A stretch of DNA of 9,285 bases. Origin: JAAYGD01 sp964428195 (GTDB lineage: Bacteria > Bacillota_I > Bacilli_A > RF39 > UBA660). Below the pieces are notes generated by a model, which saw nothing but the letters and a program-made list of their open reading frames with translations, made no database searches and was not told where the DNA came from. Location: assembly GCA_964428195.1 (NCBI GenBank), contig CAYRXC010000033.1, forward strand, positions 1 through 9,285, written 5' to 3'. The first letter of the stretch is position 1, and each line of letters begins with the position of its first letter. A program made the translations under genes and the position numbers. Shown here piece after piece: positions 6,120 to 9,285 of the stretch.

Positions 6120-7898
6120 TTATAATATTTCTTCCTTTTCATACCAGCATTTTTCAATATCTGTATTTTGACTATATGGAAGCGGATCTGGTAAATCAAG
6201 TTTTAACAATAGCGGAATTTTGAAAGCACTTCCAAATGCCATACAATTTCCGGGTTGTAATACTTTAAATTTATCTATTATCTCTTCTGAAATACTTGGT
6301 ATCATCTCTTTTACATATCTTAAGTCCTTTGGATGTTGCATTCTAAATACTAAGAAGTTAGTACACTGTGATAATGCTGTTTCACTTATTTCAGAAGGTC
6401 TTTGAGATATCATTCCCAAAATTACTCCATATTTTCTTCCTTCTTTTGTAATTCTTTCAAATATATTATATCCAATTATATTTATATCATTATCATTTTG
6501 AACATATCTATGAGCTTCTTCTAATATTATATGGAAAGGATTAGATGCTCTTTCATCTAGTAAAGCAGCATATTCAAATAACATCTTAGACATTATTTTT
6601 ACCAATACTTTTGCAAATCTATCGTCTATGTAATTAATATTAAAATTGACAATTTGTGCTTTTCTTCCTTCTCTAGTATATGTTAAAGTTTTTACATAAT
6701 CATTTTTAGTAATAAAATTCTCATATTTAAAATACTCTCCCTTAATACCATTAACCAATGCATGAATTCTTACTCTCAATTTATTAGCGTCCTCATATAC
6801 TTTATCACTTTGTAGCATTCCTTCTGAAATTAATGCAAAATCAAAAGCATTCTTTAAATCACTAAGCGTATATGTATATGTACCATCTGGAACCTTTAAT
6901 TCCAATCCGTCTTGCTTAAAGCTCTTAATAAAATCAGATACTAATTGAATTTCTTGTATTTTCCCATCTTTATCTATAATCAAACATTGTCTTAAGGTCC
7001 TTGTCCATCCTGGAACAGTAACTTTGCTTTCTAAGCTTAAGTCTTTAGTATTAAATGATGTTAATACCGCAAATATTTGATCTCTTATTTGCATTGGTGT
7101 TCCACCACTATATAATATTTCTTCTAATGCTCTAGCTATAATATCATTCTTATATTGAATAACCTCTTCTTCAGCTTTAGAAAAAACACTTACTAATTTT
7201 AAAGCTTTTTCTATCATTGGAAGTTGAGTTACTGTTTCTGATTCCAATAGTAATGCATAATCATCTACATCTAAAAGCCAAGGTGGTATTCTTAACAATT
7301 CCGTTCTAGCATCATCAAAAGTTGATACTTTAGTTGTATATAATTTAAAAGCAGTATTATAGTTTCTATTTAAAAATCCAAATGCAGTTCCATACTCTCC
7401 ATAAGCATCAAATACTATTAAATTTGAGTTTATTGGCAATGAGCTTGGATTAACATATAAGTTTTGAACTAACCTTGCTAACCCATAAGATTTACCACTA
7501 CCAGTATTACCCAAAATAGTAAAATGATTATTAAAAAATGAATCCACTAATATATTAACTTTAAATCCAGAATATTGAGGTAGAGTACCCACTGAAAATC
7601 TCTTACCATTTATATTAGTATTTATAACCAAATCTAATTCTTGAAGTGAAATAATTCTACACTCAGCTCCAAAGAAAGGTTTTTTTGATATTCCTGGAAC
7701 AAAACTATCATTGATCATTTCTCCAATCAAAACAATAGATGCTGTATCTAAAGTAATTGAAGAAACTTCTCCAATTGTTTTTCTATCTGGTAAATCAAAT
7801 ACAACATGAAAATTAACAAGATTTTTCTTTTGTTCCTCTTCAATATTTAATTCAACTTCTACGTCTACATCTGATATACTTATTATTTTTCCTACCAT
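6120..7898 (-). CDS. herA: HerA-type ATPase/helicase (HAS-barrel, FtsK-HerA family)
   Basis: 592 residues. Known: HerA proteins are hexameric DNA-translocating ATPases; in archaea they work with NurA in DNA-end processing, and bacterial relatives also occur in anti-phage systems with varied partner enzymes. Seen: an N-terminal beta-rich HAS-barrel-like domain (about 1-95), Walker A GNTGSGKS (130-137), FDAYGEYG (163-170, the HerA D..GEY motif), a long middle insert (about 190-420), Walker B FHIILEEAH (455-463) with E460/E461, EGRKYGV (486-492), SQRPSEI (498-504) as the conserved distal motif, and a C-terminal PGNCMAFG (549-556). All key ATPase residues look present. The start at 7898 has AGAGG just before it, overlapping the stop of the upstream membrane-protein gene; the two are clearly one unit. 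No NurA, Sir2 or nuclease is adjacent, so its role here is unknown. Confidence 0.92.
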   Translation of the reverse strand: MVGKIISISDVDVEVELNIEEEQKKNLVNFHVVFDLPDRKTIGEVSSITLDTASIVLIGEMINDSFVPGISKKPFFGAECRIISLQELDLVINTNINGKRFSVGTLPQYSGFKVNILVDSFFNNHFTILGNTGSGKSYGLARLVQNLYVNPSSLPINSNLIVFDAYGEYGTAFGFLNRNYNTAFKLYTTKVSTFDDARTELLRIPPWLLDVDDYALLLESETVTQLPMIEKALKLVSVFSKAEEEVIQYKNDIIARALEEILYSGGTPMQIRDQIFAVLTSFNTKDLSLESKVTVPGWTRTLRQCLIIDKDGKIQEIQLVSDFIKSFKQDGLELKVPDGTYTYTLSDLKNAFDFALISEGMLQSDKVYEDANKLRVRIHALVNGIKGEYFKYENFITKNDYVKTLTYTREGRKAQIVNFNINYIDDRFAKVLVKIMSKMLFEYAALLDERASNPFHIILEEAHRYVQNDNDINIIGYNIFERITKEGRKYGVILGMISQRPSEISETALSQCTNFLVFRMQHPKDLRYVKEMIPSISEEIIDKFKVLQPGNCMAFGSAFKIPLLLKLDLPDPLPYSQNTDIEKCWYEKEEIL

Positions 7899-7907
7899 TT
7901 TATCCTC

Positions 7908-8972
7908 TTACTCTTCAACTTCAAATATAAAATTATAATCTCTATTATATCTTCTTTTAAACATTTGATTATAGCCTTTATTCTTTGAGAAAAATATATT
8001 AGTTGCCAATTCAGAATACTTAATACCTTTAGATATAGATTTATCTAATTCCTTAGCTACCCCTCTATTTAGAGCTATCAATAATTGATTGTCTTCTGCT
8101 TTTCTTGACCTTCTATATATTTTTTCAAAATAATTATCAAGATTAAATACTTTTAAATATATTGCTAATTTTGCTAAACTATCCGAATCCATTTCATGAA
8201 GTTTATTATCATCTTTTTTCACATAATTAATAAATGCTTTCCATTTTCTAAATTCTATATTAGAATCTCTTGTTCTCTTTTGAAAGGTATTAGAGTATAT
8301 TATAAAAGCTATAGTTAATACAACAATCAATATTGAAATAAAATAATTTTGTACAAATACAGCATTATATATACCAAGAAAAAAAGATATAATAAAAAAC
8401 ATTATTAGATCATTCAATATGCTTCCTTTACTTTCAAAAATGTTTGATTGAGCAGTATCTACCTCAACAATATTTGACCACTCATGAAAACAATGTGAAA
8501 AATAACCAGAATTCTTTTTTGATTGCTCTTGAATAGTTTTTAAAGATACCTCATAGTCATTTCCCAAATAATGAAACAACCACTTAATCAAATAATATTC
8601 TCCTTTTGAAAGTACTACATTTCTCTTACTATTATTAACAAATATATAGTCATCCTTTTCTTTAGTTAATGCTATTCTTACGATGTTTCTTCTAATTAAT
8701 TCAAAAATAGATGCAACAAAGTATCTTTCTTTAGCTTCTCCAGTAAACATTATACCTATCAACTCTGGAGGTTTATCACTAGGAAGGTCTTCAAAATATT
8801 TATCTTTAAAATCAGATTCGTATTCTTTATCTTTGTTTAAATATAAATATAAAAATATTATTAAAGAAATAATAAACCAAAACACATCAAGAGCATAAAA
8901 AGTTGGGATAAGTAACACTTCTCCTAATATAAAGGGGAAAATTAAAAACAATAAAATACCTATTAGTTTCAT
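7908..8972 (-). CDS. DUF2207-like membrane protein, short form without the N-terminal beta domain
   Basis: 354 residues. Seen: two N-terminal hydrophobic helices (about 4-22 and 27-46), a cytosolic domain (47-186) with PPELIGIMFTGEAKERYFVASIFEL (68-92), two more helices (about 188-205 and 209-228), and a charged C-terminal part with EFRKWKAFINYV (240-251) and DSDSLAKLAIYLKVF (262-276). This order and the W...F..Y and Y/L.VF patterns resemble the C-terminal half of DUF2207 membrane proteins (a PP..AG..., small winged-helix-like domain, two helices, then a W-containing domain). The extracellular N-terminal domain of full-length DUF2207 proteins and their glycine-rich tail are absent. No enzyme motif was seen. 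It is the first gene of the unit with the HerA ATPase, so it may anchor or regulate that ATPase at the membrane (inference). The start is supported by AGGGGTGGG (8984-8976). Confidence 0.8.
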   Translation of the reverse strand: MKLIGILLFLIFPFILGEVLLIPTFYALDVFWFIISLIIFLYLYLNKDKEYESDFKDKYFEDLPSDKPPELIGIMFTGEAKERYFVASIFELIRRNIVRIALTKEKDDYIFVNNSKRNVVLSKGEYYLIKWLFHYLGNDYEVSLKTIQEQSKKNSGYFSHCFHEWSNIVEVDTAQSNIFESKGSILNDLIMFFIISFFLGIYNAVFVQNYFISILIVVLTIAFIIYSNTFQKRTRDSNIEFRKWKAFINYVKKDDNKLHEMDSDSLAKLAIYLKVFNLDNYFEKIYRRSRKAEDNQLLIALNRGVAKELDKSISKGIKYSELATNIFFSKNKGYNQMFKRRYNRDYNFIFEVEE

Positions 8973-8995
8973 ATGCCCACCCCTATGATAAAATA

Positions 8996-9024
8996 ATTAT
9001 AACATGTCACATAGAATATGTAAA
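8996..9024 (-). promoter_or_regulatory. Promoter of the DUF2207-HerA unit
   Basis: Minus strand TTTACA (9024-9019), a 17-base spacer, and TATAAT (9001-8996) with an upstream TG (TGTTATAAT, extended -10). The predicted start near 8989 gives a leader of about 17 bases carrying the RBS. The -35 shares bases with the T-rich tail of the terminator that ends the preceding LRR gene. Confidence 0.8.
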
Positions 9025-9054
9025 ATAAAAACTAAATATCAATTATTTAGTTTT
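9021..9054 (-). terminator. Terminator of the right-edge LRR gene
   Basis: Minus strand AAAACTAAATA (9054-9044) and TATTTAGTTTT (9038-9028) form a perfect 11-bp stem with a 5-base loop, followed by TATTTTA. It lies about 80 bases after the stop at 9134. It is near-symmetric and could stop transcription from both sides. Confidence 0.75.
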
Positions 9055-9133
9055 ATTTAATTCTTTTCTTTTATTGCAACATTAAAAAAATCTTTTAAAG
9101 AGAATTATAATATAATGTCTATTATAATACTTA

Positions 9134-9285
9134 CTATGATTGTTTGGTCCAAGTACCATATTGATTTGTTGCTGTATATGTCCCCGCTTGTTTAGAAGGA
9201 TTATATGCATCATAAAATGAAGGTGACACAGTAGATGTTTGAATACTAACGTCAGTTCCTATTGTTACACTTGTTAGTTGATTAC
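9134..9285 (-). CDS. C-terminal end of a second LRR (LRR_5) protein, 5' part outside window
   Basis: The last 50 codons before TAG (9136-9134). The visible part begins in an LRR (NQLTSVTIGTDVSI) and ends in a cap: SPSFYDAYN..KQAGTYTATN..GTWTKQS. The F..Y...AGTYT...W pattern is typical of the C-terminus of LRR_5 surface proteins. It resembles the internal cap at residues 376-403 of the protein at the left edge. N-terminal anchor and length cannot be judged. It is followed by about 80 bases of AT-rich sequence with nothing recognisable and then a terminator. Confidence 0.8.
   Translation of the reverse strand, partial: NQLTSVTIGTDVSIQTSTVSPSFYDAYNPSKQAGTYTATNQYGTWTKQS

Noticed and set aside
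6220..6405. Plus-strand ORF of 61 codons opposite the HerA gene
   Set aside because: It lies opposite the conserved C-terminal motifs of HerA and has no signal of its own.
8683..8898. Plus-strand ORF of 71 codons opposite the DUF2207-like gene
   Set aside because: It is antisense to a well-supported gene and has no promoter or RBS.
6120..8972. NurA or another nuclease partner for HerA in the window
   Set aside because: The only adjacent gene in the unit is the membrane protein, with no nuclease motif; the yebC unit has its own promoter.
9081..9104. TCTTTAAAAGA followed by a T run, as an additional terminator after the right-edge LRR gene
   Set aside because: The two arms leave a loop of about one base, which cannot form; the 11-bp hairpin at 9054-9028 explains termination.
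1..9285. The window as a small circular replicon, because the LRR frame stays open when the ends are joined
   Set aside because: The join would give NQLTS twice in a row, out of step with the 23-residue repeat, and dnaB, dnaI and yebC are chromosomal genes. A one-in-three chance of frame match is weak evidence.

Overview
The window is strongly AT-rich (by eye about 70% A+T or more, not counted exactly). Every gene I can support is on the minus strand, so the text below runs from high to low coordinates. The pair of a DnaB/DnaD-type primosome protein and a DnaI-type helicase loader is a hallmark of low-GC Bacillota (Bacilli). TATAAT promoters, Shine-Dalgarno sites, a YebC starting MGRAYEVRKAS and prepilin-anchored leucine-rich-repeat (LRR) proteins suggest an uncultured or host-associated member of Bacilli, near the Erysipelotrichales/RF39/Mollicutes side. 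That placement is inference. Reading frames fit the standard code (TGG is Trp, no in-frame TGA), but none of the seven complete or 3'-complete stops is TGA.

Layout, in transcription order. (1) 9285-9134: the last 50 codons of an LRR surface protein that starts outside the window, followed by a terminator. (2) 8972-6120: a two-gene unit with its own consensus promoter, encoding a short DUF2207-like four-helix membrane protein and a HerA-type hexameric ATPase; no NurA nuclease is present. (3) 6036-4411: yebC (YebC/PmpR/TACO1 family), an unrecognised 270-residue soluble protein, and possibly a 16-codon ORF whose stop lies inside a terminator stem. (4) 4349-2155: dnaB and dnaI, translationally coupled. 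(5) 2098-1: a long prepilin-like LRR protein running off the left edge. It is built from two tandem modules, each with its own LRR array.

Each unit boundary is very compact. A Rho-independent terminator sits against or inside the next unit's promoter, and between the HerA gene and yebC the -10 box lies in the ascending arm of the upstream terminator. Three of the four promoters have an extended -10 (TGnTATAAT).

In function, dnaB and dnaI load the replicative helicase at origins and restart sites, YebC acts in translation or regulation, the HerA/DUF2207 pair is an ATPase with a likely membrane partner of unknown job, and the LRR proteins are surface-exposed and probably contact host or other cells. 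The most notable items are the HerA/DUF2207 unit, the nested terminator/promoter, the small ORF/terminator ahead of dnaB-dnaI, and the module duplication in the LRR protein. No tRNA, rRNA, CRISPR array, insertion sequence or non-coding stretch over 300 bases was seen; the longest gaps are about 160 bases.
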